Of a stretch of DNA of 64,000 bases, positions 37,160 to 45,745 are shown piece after piece. Below the pieces are notes generated by a model. That model did no database searches. It was not told the origin of the DNA and worked only from the letters and a program-made list of their open reading frames with translations. Origin of the DNA: Algoriphagus faecimaris (GTDB lineage Bacteria; Bacteroidota; Bacteroidia; Cytophagales; Cyclobacteriaceae); assembly GCF_900101705.1 (NCBI RefSeq), contig NZ_FNAC01000006.1, forward strand, positions 62,001 to 126,000, in the 5' to 3' direction. Position numbers and translations under genes: made by a program. Positions within the stretch are counted from its first letter, which is position 1. Each line of letters opens with the position of its first letter.

Positions 37160-38419
37160 TTAATTGGCGATGACCATACTTTCCTTTTTGGAGGAAAACC
37201 AAATCGAGAGTATGAAAGACAAAGCAAGGTAGAAAACCAAGAAATAAACAGCGCCGGGTAAATAGGAATTAAGACCAAACCAATCTCCCGAACTCAATAA
37301 GATATAAAAAGCAAATGCGCTCTTTAAGAGTTCCCAAGCCCAGGCATTTGGATTTCTATCCATCAGTTCAGTGTAGGAGTAAACCGTCAAAAAGATAAAA
37401 GCGCCATAATAAAAAATGCCTGGTGAGCCAATAGCTGCGAGATTACTAAATAAATAACTGATAAGTAGTAATAAAACAATCAACTGTCCAAAACTCCAGA
37501 TCAACAGACCTTTTGATAGTTCGGGATTGTACTTTTCGAAATGATAAACGTCCTCGATTTTATCGACCGGATACTTTTCTGTGACATCGTCTGGTCTCCA
37601 ACCTAAGGGCATAAACCAGATTTTAAGTTTATCGGACCACTTTTCTGTTCTCCATGCATCCTTGATCAATAGCCACAGGTGCATAAAGTTAATCTTTATC
37701 GGATTCCAAGTCCTGACAGGCCGTGTGACCCCGTAGACAGCAGGAATATCATCTTGCTCTTCTTGATACGTACCAAACCATTTGTCCCAAAAGATGAAAA
37801 TCTGTCCGTAATTTTTATCCAAATATTCTGGGTTGATGGCATGGTGTACACGATGGTGAGAGGGAGTGACAATGATTTTTTCCAAAAAACCCATCTTGCC
37901 GATATGTCGGGTATGATACCAAAACTGAGCAAATAAATGTAAAGGGGCCACGATAGCGATTACCTCAGGCGGAACCCCCAAAAGCGCTGCAGGCAGTAGA
38001 AAGATGGCAAAAATCTTCACTATAGATGAAATACTCTGTCTCAGCGCACAGGCTAAATTAAACTCCTCACTACTGTGGTGGATGATGTGATTATTCCAAA
38101 ACAAATTGTACTCATGTGCGATTCGATGCGTCCAATAACCGGCAAAATCCAAAGCGAAAAAAGCAATCAAATAAACTAGCCAGCTGTCTTCAATCTGAAA
38201 AAAACCCAACTTGGAGTGTAGCCATTGGTAAGAAATTACAGCCAAACTGAGACCTAGAACATCTTTAGTGACATTGGTAATGCCCGAACTTAGGCTGGCA
38301 ATCATATCATTGAGAGGAACGGTATCGTTTCCTTTCCAAATTCCGTAGAACTTCTCAAACAAGACCAAACCAAAAAAGGCTGGCATCGCTATCAATAATA
38401 TTTGCCCGTAAGCTTCCAT
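37160..38419 (-). CDS. Sterol desaturase/fatty acid hydroxylase-family membrane protein
   Basis: A 419-residue integral membrane di-iron protein. The histidine clusters are in order HRIAHE (about 101-106), HIIHHSSEEFN (about 112-122) and HHRVHH (about 187-192), with several hydrophobic segments before and three more at the C-terminus. The closest described architecture is alkylglycerol monooxygenase/TMEM195-like. It likely hydroxylates a lipid using O2. Starts independently 16 bp upstream of xdhC, so co-transcription is possible but a functional link is not evident. Confidence 0.88.
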   Translation of the reverse strand: MEAYGQILLIAMPAFFGLVLFEKFYGIWKGNDTVPLNDMIASLSSGITNVTKDVLGLSLAVISYQWLHSKLGFFQIEDSWLVYLIAFFALDFAGYWTHRIAHEYNLFWNNHIIHHSSEEFNLACALRQSISSIVKIFAIFLLPAALLGVPPEVIAIVAPLHLFAQFWYHTRHIGKMGFLEKIIVTPSHHRVHHAINPEYLDKNYGQIFIFWDKWFGTYQEEQDDIPAVYGVTRPVRTWNPIKINFMHLWLLIKDAWRTEKWSDKLKIWFMPLGWRPDDVTEKYPVDKIEDVYHFEKYNPELSKGLLIWSFGQLIVLLLLISYLFSNLAAIGSPGIFYYGAFIFLTVYSYTELMDRNPNAWAWELLKSAFAFYILLSSGDWFGLNSYLPGAVYFLVFYLALSFILSIWFSSKKESMVIAN

Positions 38420-38595
38420 CTTATCCTATTTGTTGTCTTAAACTTACTACTTTGATGGTATTTCATCAATAAATTTTGGTAAGCGGTAATTATAAATTGA
38501 TCTAGCGCAAAATTGAATTGATAAACGAATAACTTTATCTCTGGCTATTTTTATACCTTCAAAACCAAATTTAAAAGTAGGTACTCGTAAAGTAA

Positions 38596-39078
38596 ATGAT
38601 GATGAATTTCCCCAGTCTTGCCCAAATAAAAAAAGAGTTAGGGCTATTGTCAGAAAAAGAATTAATTGAGGTTATAGCAGATTTAGCTAAGTTCAATAGA
38701 GAAAACAAAGCCTATTTATTTTTCAAACTTCAGGAAAAAGACAATCCAAATCTCTACTTGGAAATGGTTCAGGAGGAATTGGAAATGGAATTTCAAAAGT
38801 CTAATACGAATCATGCTTATTATGCAAAAAAATCGGCTCAAGCTATTAGAAGGAAACTGAATAAGCTGCTCAAGCTCTCTAAAAAGAAGGAAGATCAAGT
38901 AGAAGCAATCATTTTTTTCTGTGAGCGCTTGAAGGAATATGGATTTTTAAATTTTCGCAATCTGGTGATTGACAACTTGTACCAGATTCAAGTAGGCAAA
39001 GCGAAAAAATTGCTTTCAGGACTCCATGAAGATTTGCAGTACGATTTGAGTTTGAGGTTAGAGGATCTGGAAAAATAA
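38596..39078 (+). CDS. Hypothetical helical protein (DUF6155-like)
   Basis: A 160-residue, almost wholly alpha-helical, lysine-rich cytoplasmic protein. The opening IKKELGLLSEKELIEVIADLAKFNRENKAYLFF recalls DUF6155 proteins, but I cannot confirm this without a profile search. No catalytic or binding motif is evident. Convergent with the CHRD-repeat gene; a terminator lies between. Confidence 0.6.
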   Translation: MMMNFPSLAQIKKELGLLSEKELIEVIADLAKFNRENKAYLFFKLQEKDNPNLYLEMVQEELEMEFQKSNTNHAYYAKKSAQAIRRKLNKLLKLSKKKEDQVEAIIFFCERLKEYGFLNFRNLVIDNLYQIQVGKAKKLLSGLHEDLQYDLSLRLEDLEK

Positions 39079-39083
39079 AAAAA

Positions 39084-39110
39084 GCCCGGTCCAATGAACC
39101 GAGCCTTCCC
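39084..39110 (-). terminator. Rho-independent terminator after CHRD gene
   Basis: On the minus strand arms GCTCGGT and ACCGGGC (complement of 39084-39104) pair with one G-U and are followed by seven T. It lies ~20 bp after the CHRD gene stop. On the plus strand the stem has a C-A mismatch and no T-run. Confidence 0.75.
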
Positions 39111-39130
39111 AACTCTAACCAAAAACCTAA

Positions 39131-40714
39131 TTAATTCACATTACTTCCGATATTACCCTGAGCTGCTAGGGTGGCTAACTGTTCCATAGAAAGATGAACA
39201 TTGATATAGCCGTTGTAATCCAATAAATCGCTGTAAGAAATTGCCATACCGCCATCCAGCGTCATGATATTGGTCATGCTCATTCCTGTTGTGCCATCGA
39301 TAGGGTTAAATGTGAAGACGATATCTCCACCTTCAGCGGCACTGTTTTCATGAATATGAGCAGGATGCATAGCACCTTCCTCTGTATTTTCAAGAGCAAT
39401 AATAGCTAGTGTGGAGCCATCTTTACGCTCTCTGAATGTGGCCGTTCCGCTTACTCCTGGCAAATCTACTTCCATCAAGTTGTAGCTCATGGACTCACCC
39501 GTTAACTCATTGGATCCAATATCACCTTGGGCTACGATAGTAGCCAATTGATCCATTGACAAATGCACATTGATGTAGCCATCAAAATCAAGAATCTCTG
39601 AGTAGGAGATAGCTGTACCATCATCTAGCGTAGATACATTCGTCTTACTCATACCTGTGGCGCCATTAACCGGTTCAAATGAAAAGGCTATATCTCCACC
39701 TTCTAAAGCTGTATTGAAATGAATATGAGCGGGATGCATACCGTCCTCAGGAGTATTCATGAGCATGATTTCAGCCAATGATTCACCGTTTACTCGCTCA
39801 AAGAATGTAGCCGTACCGGAAATTCCTTCCACGTCTCTTTCACCAAGCGCATATTCTTTTGATTCTCCTGTGAGTTCATTCTGTCCAATATCACCTTGAG
39901 CAACCAAAGTACCCAAATCTTCCATCGAGAGATGTACATTGATATAGCCATCAAAATTTAATAATTGATCATAAGAAATGGCAGTATCGTCATCTAGGCT
40001 TGAAATATTCGTCACACTTCTTCCGCTTGCTCCATCGACTGGATTAAAAGAAACTGCAATATTTCCTCCTTCAGCTGCAGTATTGAAGTGAATATGGGCT
40101 GGATGCATTCCATCTTCAGGAGTATTCATCAGCATGATTTGAGCTAATGTTTCACCATTAACACGCTTACTAAAGGTCGCCGTACCGCTGATGGATTCTA
40201 TGTCTACGGCGGCTAGATTATATGTTTTGCTTTCTCCTGTGAGTTCGTTTACCCCGATATCGCCTTGAGCTAGCAATGTTCCTAAATCCTGCATAGAATT
40301 GTGAACATTGATATAACCGTCATAGGAAAGAAAATCCGAATAGGAGGCTGCCGTACCATCGTCCCACGAATCCACAGTAATAGTACTCATACCTGTACTT
40401 CCATCTACTACACCTAAAGTCAAGGCAATGTCACCACCTTCAGCCGCAGTATTCATATGAATATGTGCAGGATGCATTCCTCCAGGACTAGTATTGGAAA
40501 GTCGTAGATTGATAGTAGTTGTATTATCATCGTTTTCAATAAACTCAGCCGTTCCGGATATAGAAGGATTAGAAACTGAGCCTAACTGAAATGTTTTCGA
40601 ATCACCCGTTGGCATGGGTGCGGGCATCATGGGTTCTTCGTTGTCATTACAAGCGAAAAACAATCCGGAGAAGAGTATTAACAGTCCTCCAAAAATTTGT
40701 TTGCTGTAGTTCAT
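39131..40714 (-). CDS. Lipoprotein with four tandem CHRD domains
   Basis: A 527-residue lipoprotein; the signal ends at LFFAC (Cys22) and is followed by acidic residues (NDNEE), compatible with surface export in this phylum. The rest is four repeats of ~120 residues (about 38-158, 159-283, 284-405, 406-527). Each has MHPAHIHxNTA near its centre and YINVHxSMxxLxTLxAQGDIG near its end, the CHRD domain pattern known from chordin. Repeats 2 and 3 are most alike. HPAHIH is histidine-rich and could bind metal. Likely a structural or binding surface protein; no enzyme motif. Single gene with its own terminator. Confidence 0.88.
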   Translation of the reverse strand: MNYSKQIFGGLLILFSGLFFACNDNEEPMMPAPMPTGDSKTFQLGSVSNPSISGTAEFIENDDNTTTINLRLSNTSPGGMHPAHIHMNTAAEGGDIALTLGVVDGSTGMSTITVDSWDDGTAASYSDFLSYDGYINVHNSMQDLGTLLAQGDIGVNELTGESKTYNLAAVDIESISGTATFSKRVNGETLAQIMLMNTPEDGMHPAHIHFNTAAEGGNIAVSFNPVDGASGRSVTNISSLDDDTAISYDQLLNFDGYINVHLSMEDLGTLVAQGDIGQNELTGESKEYALGERDVEGISGTATFFERVNGESLAEIMLMNTPEDGMHPAHIHFNTALEGGDIAFSFEPVNGATGMSKTNVSTLDDGTAISYSEILDFDGYINVHLSMDQLATIVAQGDIGSNELTGESMSYNLMEVDLPGVSGTATFRERKDGSTLAIIALENTEEGAMHPAHIHENSAAEGGDIVFTFNPIDGTTGMSMTNIMTLDGGMAISYSDLLDYNGYINVHLSMEQLATLAAQGNIGSNVN

Positions 40715-41104
40715 AATAAATAATAGTTAAATGTTTATAAAGGGTTAGAATGAAAAGATCTATATGATCTTGATGTAGGGAATTACGCAGTGGTATAGCG
40801 TATTGGATTGTGTGACCACAGAAAAATTTCAATTTTTTTGAATTGAGGCCGGACATGTTAAGCTGGTTCTAGGAATTAAAATCTGAAAAAACCTGACCCA
40901 GCTAATTTTTTAAGCTAAAATTAAAATCCAACCAAATAGGAAGATTTGGATATATACAACCATCATGTTTCTCTTAAACAGGAGAAAAGGCCAAAATTTT
41001 CTTTAGAAATCAAATCGGAAAAATCCTTAGATTTATTTAGGCAAGTCGGGAAAAAATTTAGTGGAAAATCAAAAAAATCACTCCTTCATTTACCAAAAAA
41101 AATA
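40715..41104. other. Intergenic region upstream of the CHRD lipoprotein gene
   Basis: About 390 bp before the glucan-locus terminator hairpin. It should contain the promoter for the CHRD gene (minus strand). A short inverted repeat AGATC-tatat-GATCT is at 40754-40768. A plus-strand frame from 40946 runs into the GH17 gene through the terminator hairpin and is not believed. No RNA gene seen. Confidence 0.4.
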
Positions 41105-41136
41105 AAAGAGGGCTATTTCAAAATCAAAATAGCCCT
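41105..41136 (-). terminator. Rho-independent terminator at end of glucan locus
   Basis: Arms AGGGCTATTT (41109-41118) and AAATAGCCCT (41127-41136) enclose an 8-nt loop; the minus-strand product is followed by TCTTTTATTTTTTTT. It starts 8 bp after the last GH17 gene and marks the end of the nine-gene locus. Confidence 0.88.
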
Positions 41137-41143
41137 TGTGACT

Positions 41144-42028
41144 TTAGTATTTCAACTTTTCATCCTTATCCCAAATCCCCCAATAAGCACCGACATCTCC
41201 TTCAGCACCGACTTTCCAGGACTCATCAAAAGAGGAGAAATAAAATACATCAACAGATTCCAATTTGGACCAGCTTTGAATGTTGATGAAATATTTCATA
41301 AAATTTTCATCGGAGGGCACAGCGCCGTATAGAGGTGTTCCTTGACTTGGCCAGCCAGTCTCCGTAATAATTACTTTTTTTCCTTTTCCAGCCCTTACTG
41401 CTCGATGGTACATGTCTTTGATGTACAATAAGGAGTAGTCTAAAGCACAACCTTCCCAATATGGATAGCAATTGGCAAGAATCACATCGCAGGCGTCGGT
41501 AATTCTTGGCTTATTTTCAAATTCATAATAGGCATCGACATAGCCTATCGGAGTCTTGGGAAGCTCTTTTTTAACCCTATCGATAAATTCAAGCAGTTGA
41601 TCTTCAGTTAAATCTTTTCGGTACATGACTTCATTTCCCACAGCAGCAATATCCACATGACCTTCCTTGGCTAGTTTGATCAGCCCTTCAATTTCTTTTT
41701 GGTTAATCTCATCATCTTTTCCCAGCCAGGCTCCGACTAGTGTTTTCATTCCCAATTCTTTTGCGATAATAGGGATCAATTCGTTTCCATCGGTACAGGA
41801 AAATGACCTCACCCAATTGGTATATGGACGGATAATTTCAAGTCTTCTGCGCACTTGCTCTTCAGTCAGCGTATCTCCGGGCTGCTGTCCCTCCACATAG
41901 GGGCTAAAACAGATTCCATGCATTCCTTCTTGAAGCAATTCGTTGAGGGATTCTGCTAATTGTTGATAGGGTAGTCCTTGCAGGTTTTTGCCGGCAAGAG
42001 CCATCACTTTGTCAGCATTAAATGACAT
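41144..42028 (-). CDS. Cytoplasmic GH17 beta-1,3-glucanase-like enzyme
   Basis: A 294-residue protein that is little more than a GH17 (beta/alpha)8 barrel. I use the ATG at 42028 (MSFNADKV); the longer frame overlaps the upstream gene. The acid/base Glu is Glu133 in AAVGNEV and the nucleophile is Glu223 in TETGWP, both as in GH17 endo-1,3-beta-glucanases. No signal peptide, so cytoplasmic. It is closely similar to the C-terminal domain of the preceding symporter fusion, down to the shared ending WGIWxKxExLKY. Probable role: hydrolysis or transglycosylation of imported beta-1,3-gluco-oligosaccharides. Starts 5 bp after the fusion gene. Confidence 0.88.
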   Translation of the reverse strand: MSFNADKVMALAGKNLQGLPYQQLAESLNELLQEGMHGICFSPYVEGQQPGDTLTEEQVRRRLEIIRPYTNWVRSFSCTDGNELIPIIAKELGMKTLVGAWLGKDDEINQKEIEGLIKLAKEGHVDIAAVGNEVMYRKDLTEDQLLEFIDRVKKELPKTPIGYVDAYYEFENKPRITDACDVILANCYPYWEGCALDYSLLYIKDMYHRAVRAGKGKKVIITETGWPSQGTPLYGAVPSDENFMKYFINIQSWSKLESVDVFYFSSFDESWKVGAEGDVGAYWGIWDKDEKLKY

Positions 42029-42033
42029 AGGTA

Positions 42034-44379
42034 TTAGTATTTTAAGGTTTCGTTTTTGTTCCAAATTCCCCAGCTTTGCCCTACTTCACCTTCATGATGC
42101 ACTTTCCACGGTTCGTCAAATGAAGAGAAGTTAAACAAAGCTATGCCTTCATTCTGTGCCCATTCATTGGAAGCAGTAAGGTACTTCATTGCATTTTCTG
42201 GAGAAGGCAGTGCCGCATGCATTGCTTCTCCTGAGTCAGGCCACCCTGTTTCTGTTATGATAACCTCTTTGCCTTGGGCTGAATTTTTGACCATTTCATG
42301 CATTTTCTGTAGGTAGACAGGCGCTTGATCTATGCTACAACCTTCCCAGAATGGATAGCAGTTGGCCAGGACCAAATCACAAGCCTCCACAACATCTGGC
42401 CGCTGCGAAAGCTGGAAGTAAGTATCCACATAGCTCACCTGCACATCGGGAAGCGCTTGTTTTACTTCTTTTAGGTACTGAAGGACTTCAGCTTCGGTAA
42501 GTTCGCCTCGAAGTAATACTTCATTCCCGACCACAGCGATGTCGACAAGACCAGCTTTAGCCAGAAGGATGAGTTGTTCTATTTCTGCTTTATTTTTGGC
42601 TTTATCGGTACCTAGCCAAGCACCAATCATCGTTTTCAAGCCTTTTTCACGTGCTATTTTTGGAATCAGTTCATTGCCATCCGTACAGGAGAAAGAGCGT
42701 ACCCACTGGGTATGTGGTGCGATGATTTCCATCCTACGTCTAATCTGTTCTTCGGAAAGGGTATCACCGATGTTTTGACCCTGCAGGTAAGGACTGAAAC
42801 ATAAACCATGAAATCCACCCTCTAGGACTTGAGCAAACATCGCTTTGATATCAGCAGTTGATTTACCCTCAAATTTACTTTTGAGTTTTGCTACTTCAGC
42901 TTTATCTACTTCAGAAAGCCAAATAGGCGGTGCTTCTTGATAGGAGGTATAGATATTTTCGGGTTTCAGCTTTTCAGCTTTTCTTTTTTCTAGCTCTGCA
43001 CGAATCTCATTAGCTCTATTCTCATCCACATCGTAGTCATGCATAAGGTACATTGCAGCGATAGTTCCAAGCATAGGAAGCCCTGAGAAGAAAAGTCTAA
43101 GCCCTTCTACTGCACCTTCTGGTTGTACTGCAGCATTTCCATCAAAGCCTACTACTGTCAAAATCAAACCACTCAATCCACCGGCAATAGCAAATCCGAA
43201 CTTTACCATATACCAGTAAATAGCTCCAAAAACACCTTCACGACGTACACCATAGTTTAATTCGTCGAGGTCAATCACATCGGCAGTCATGGACATCATC
43301 AAGACAAAAAGGCTACCGATACCAAAAGAGTGGAACGGAAGAGAAAAAATAAACATCCAAGGCTTGCCAGGCACAAAAAGAAACCAAAGAGATGCATAAC
43401 CTACCAATGCGATACCCTGAGACACCATAAAGGCATTTTTCTTACCGATTTTTTTAGACATCCAAGCAACGATAGGAATGACAATAAAAGTAGTTACCAA
43501 AGCCCCAACACTCCCGAATATGGGAGTCCAATAGCCGGCAGCTCCTGCATCTCCGCTGAACAAATGCCAAACCACTATAAAAAACACAAAGCCAGCAACA
43601 GTATTGAAAGCATTAAAAATGAAAAATGTAGAGATACACAGTTTTCTAAATGGTCGAGAAGAAAAAGCTTCTTTAAAGCCCTTGATAATTTGCTTGACAC
43701 TATCACCTATTGCACTGAAAGTCAGTGGAGAAAAGTTCTCGTTTTTGGTCGATTTACTGGGAATGAAAATAGCCGGTACCATGGCAAAAATGGCAAAGAT
43801 GACACCTACCCAAATTGAAAGCTGACGGGTAGCTGCTTCGGGACTAGGAAACCAAGAGGGCTCATACATGATGACCCAAAACCATGGAGCGATCACCCAA
43901 GCCCACTGTCCAATCCACTGAGCTATGGCCATAATTTGAGTACGTTCATGAAAATCCTCACTCATCTCATAGCCCATAGCCACATAAGGCACACTGAAAA
44001 TGGTAAGCCCTATATAAAAACCAAATGAACAAAGTAGGAAATAGGTGAAGTTATAATTCACACTATTTTCCCCGTAGAGTTGCCACATCACTGAAAAGGT
44101 GACTCCCATGACGATAGCTCCTAAAAACACATATTGTTTCCTTCTTCCCCAAACAGATTTGGTATTATCTGAGATGAAGCCCATAATAGGATCTGTTACA
44201 GCATCAAGAACGCGAGGAAGGAAGTAAACCATTCCCCACATCCAGCCTGGGAATCCCAAGTTCTGTACCAGCACCACCATGAATATTCCTAGAGAAGCAG
44301 GAAACATTTGATTGGCTAACATACCCATTCCGAAGGCAATTTTTTGGCCCATCGGAACTGTTTTAGATGTGGTTGACAT
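42034..44379 (-). CDS. GPH-family sugar symporter fused to a GH17 domain
   Basis: A 781-residue fusion. Residues about 10-460 are a MelB-like GPH cation:sugar symporter: twelve hydrophobic helices, the N-terminal AVTDPIMGFISDNT loop with its conserved Asp pair, and GRRKQYVFLGA after it. Residues about 490-781 are a complete GH17 barrel with acid/base Glu620 (VVGNEV) and nucleophile Glu710 (TETGWP). With twelve helices the tail should face the cytoplasm, joined by a charged linker (NRANEIRAELEKRKAEKLK). This suggests import of beta-1,3-gluco-oligosaccharides coupled to immediate processing. The frame is uninterrupted over the joint, so it is not an assembly artefact of two genes. Lies between the GH17 lipoprotein and free GH17 genes. 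Confidence 0.88.
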   Translation of the reverse strand: MSTTSKTVPMGQKIAFGMGMLANQMFPASLGIFMVVLVQNLGFPGWMWGMVYFLPRVLDAVTDPIMGFISDNTKSVWGRRKQYVFLGAIVMGVTFSVMWQLYGENSVNYNFTYFLLCSFGFYIGLTIFSVPYVAMGYEMSEDFHERTQIMAIAQWIGQWAWVIAPWFWVIMYEPSWFPSPEAATRQLSIWVGVIFAIFAMVPAIFIPSKSTKNENFSPLTFSAIGDSVKQIIKGFKEAFSSRPFRKLCISTFFIFNAFNTVAGFVFFIVVWHLFSGDAGAAGYWTPIFGSVGALVTTFIVIPIVAWMSKKIGKKNAFMVSQGIALVGYASLWFLFVPGKPWMFIFSLPFHSFGIGSLFVLMMSMTADVIDLDELNYGVRREGVFGAIYWYMVKFGFAIAGGLSGLILTVVGFDGNAAVQPEGAVEGLRLFFSGLPMLGTIAAMYLMHDYDVDENRANEIRAELEKRKAEKLKPENIYTSYQEAPPIWLSEVDKAEVAKLKSKFEGKSTADIKAMFAQVLEGGFHGLCFSPYLQGQNIGDTLSEEQIRRRMEIIAPHTQWVRSFSCTDGNELIPKIAREKGLKTMIGAWLGTDKAKNKAEIEQLILLAKAGLVDIAVVGNEVLLRGELTEAEVLQYLKEVKQALPDVQVSYVDTYFQLSQRPDVVEACDLVLANCYPFWEGCSIDQAPVYLQKMHEMVKNSAQGKEVIITETGWPDSGEAMHAALPSPENAMKYLTASNEWAQNEGIALFNFSSFDEPWKVHHEGEVGQSWGIWNKNETLKY

Positions 44380-44431
44380 AGTTATTTAGGGTTTGGTGAT
44401 TACATGGTTAGATTGAATTTGAATTAGATTT

Positions 44432-45703
44432 TTACTGATTCCATTTGACAGGTGGTGCCTTTACTTCTTTGAGCAACTTGTCTCTTTCTCCATTATAAGT
44501 TTTCACAATAGGGTTACCATCACGGGTAAGATTTTCAAAAATCCCCTGATCGACCAAGTCCCACAGCGCAAATTTGGCTTCGCCTTTTAATCCAAAAAGC
44601 CCGAAGTGGTTTTCTGAACCTATGGGGTTAGCAGCATCTTTCCACTGCTCATTAAAAGCTTCAAAGTAAAAAAGGGAAATCCCCGCTTCATTAGTCCATT
44701 CCCGCATGTGCTTGTAATAGAGCGCTTGTTTATACTCATCGGCAGCACGAGAACCTTCATCACCGTAAAACCCGTCAGAAACGCTAGACCAACCGGTTTC
44801 TCCGATATGAATAGGTTTTTCTACTCCTATACTTTTCATGTAATTGGCCACGGAGTCATATTGCATTTTGGCAAAATCCCGTGCACGAAGCATAGCCGCA
44901 TCGACTTTTTCCAGTTCTGAAAGCTTAGATTCTTCTACAGGTACTCTCCAAAAATCCGGATTATAATGGCTGTTGTGATACGGATAGGTATGAATAGAAA
45001 CGTAATCAACGGCATGGGCAAGCTTCATCAAGTCATCGGTGTGGTAACTTGGATCACCGCCACCCCAAGATGAAAAATCATCCGAACTGGTGACCCAAAG
45101 ATCCTTTGGAAGCTCTCCGGCATCTTTTAAGCTTTGAAGATGATTGACCCATTTCAAAATCACAGAGGGTTGTACAAAATAACTCGTAGCCCATCGGACC
45201 ATCGCTTCGTTGCCTACGGCCAGAATCTTGATAATGTCAGGATATTGATTGACAAGTTCGACGGCTCGCTCGATTTCTCCTTCGTTTTGCTCGCTTTCCA
45301 CATTGTGGTCGGGCTCTAAATCTGTCCATGCATTTTTACAATCTATCCAAGCCCCAAGCATCACATACATTTCAAAATTTTCATCTTCGTTCTTGAGTTC
45401 CCTAATCGCCTTCAGTAGGGTAGAAGCATGAGGCAACTGCACATTATAGGTTCGCACGATTCTGATACCCATAGCCGACAAGATTTTCATGTCTTCCTTG
45501 AGTTGTTTTACTGTAGGCTGTATATCCCTTGATCGTTCTCTATAGCCTCCGAATGATATGGCTTGGTATGCGGGATTTCCTAAAATGTCTTTTGCGGTCA
45601 CTTCTTTTGGTTTTTCTGATTGAACATCGGTTGATTTTTCGCTGCAGGAAAAGCTAGCCATTACGGCTGCTCCGATAATAAATGATTTGAAGATCGAATG
45701 CAT
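44432..45703 (-). CDS. GH17-like lipoprotein glucosidase/glucanase
   Basis: A 423-residue lipoprotein. The signal peptide ends at ASFSC (Cys20, followed by SEK). The catalytic part has Glu166 in LAVGNEAMVRW and Glu302 in HIGETGWSS, the GH17 pair, with RIVRTYNVQLPHA near 81-93 as in this clan. It differs clearly from the two other GH17 domains of the locus, so it likely has a different chain-length or linkage preference. It probably acts in the periplasm or at the cell surface, trimming glucan fragments before the symporter. Same transcription unit as its neighbours (43-52 bp gaps). Confidence 0.82.
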   Translation of the reverse strand: MHSIFKSFIIGAAVMASFSCSEKSTDVQSEKPKEVTAKDILGNPAYQAISFGGYRERSRDIQPTVKQLKEDMKILSAMGIRIVRTYNVQLPHASTLLKAIRELKNEDENFEMYVMLGAWIDCKNAWTDLEPDHNVESEQNEGEIERAVELVNQYPDIIKILAVGNEAMVRWATSYFVQPSVILKWVNHLQSLKDAGELPKDLWVTSSDDFSSWGGGDPSYHTDDLMKLAHAVDYVSIHTYPYHNSHYNPDFWRVPVEESKLSELEKVDAAMLRARDFAKMQYDSVANYMKSIGVEKPIHIGETGWSSVSDGFYGDEGSRAADEYKQALYYKHMREWTNEAGISLFYFEAFNEQWKDAANPIGSENHFGLFGLKGEAKFALWDLVDQGIFENLTRDGNPIVKTYNGERDKLLKEVKAPPVKWNQ

Positions 45704-45745
45704 GCTAAAATAGTTTGGTGAGCGAGTACTTATGTATTTTCAGTT

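Noticed and set aside
40946-41332. 128-codon plus-strand frame with a lysine-rich N-terminus
   Set aside because: It crosses the terminator hairpin and lies over the 3' end of the GH17 gene in antisense; second half is only the shadow of that gene.
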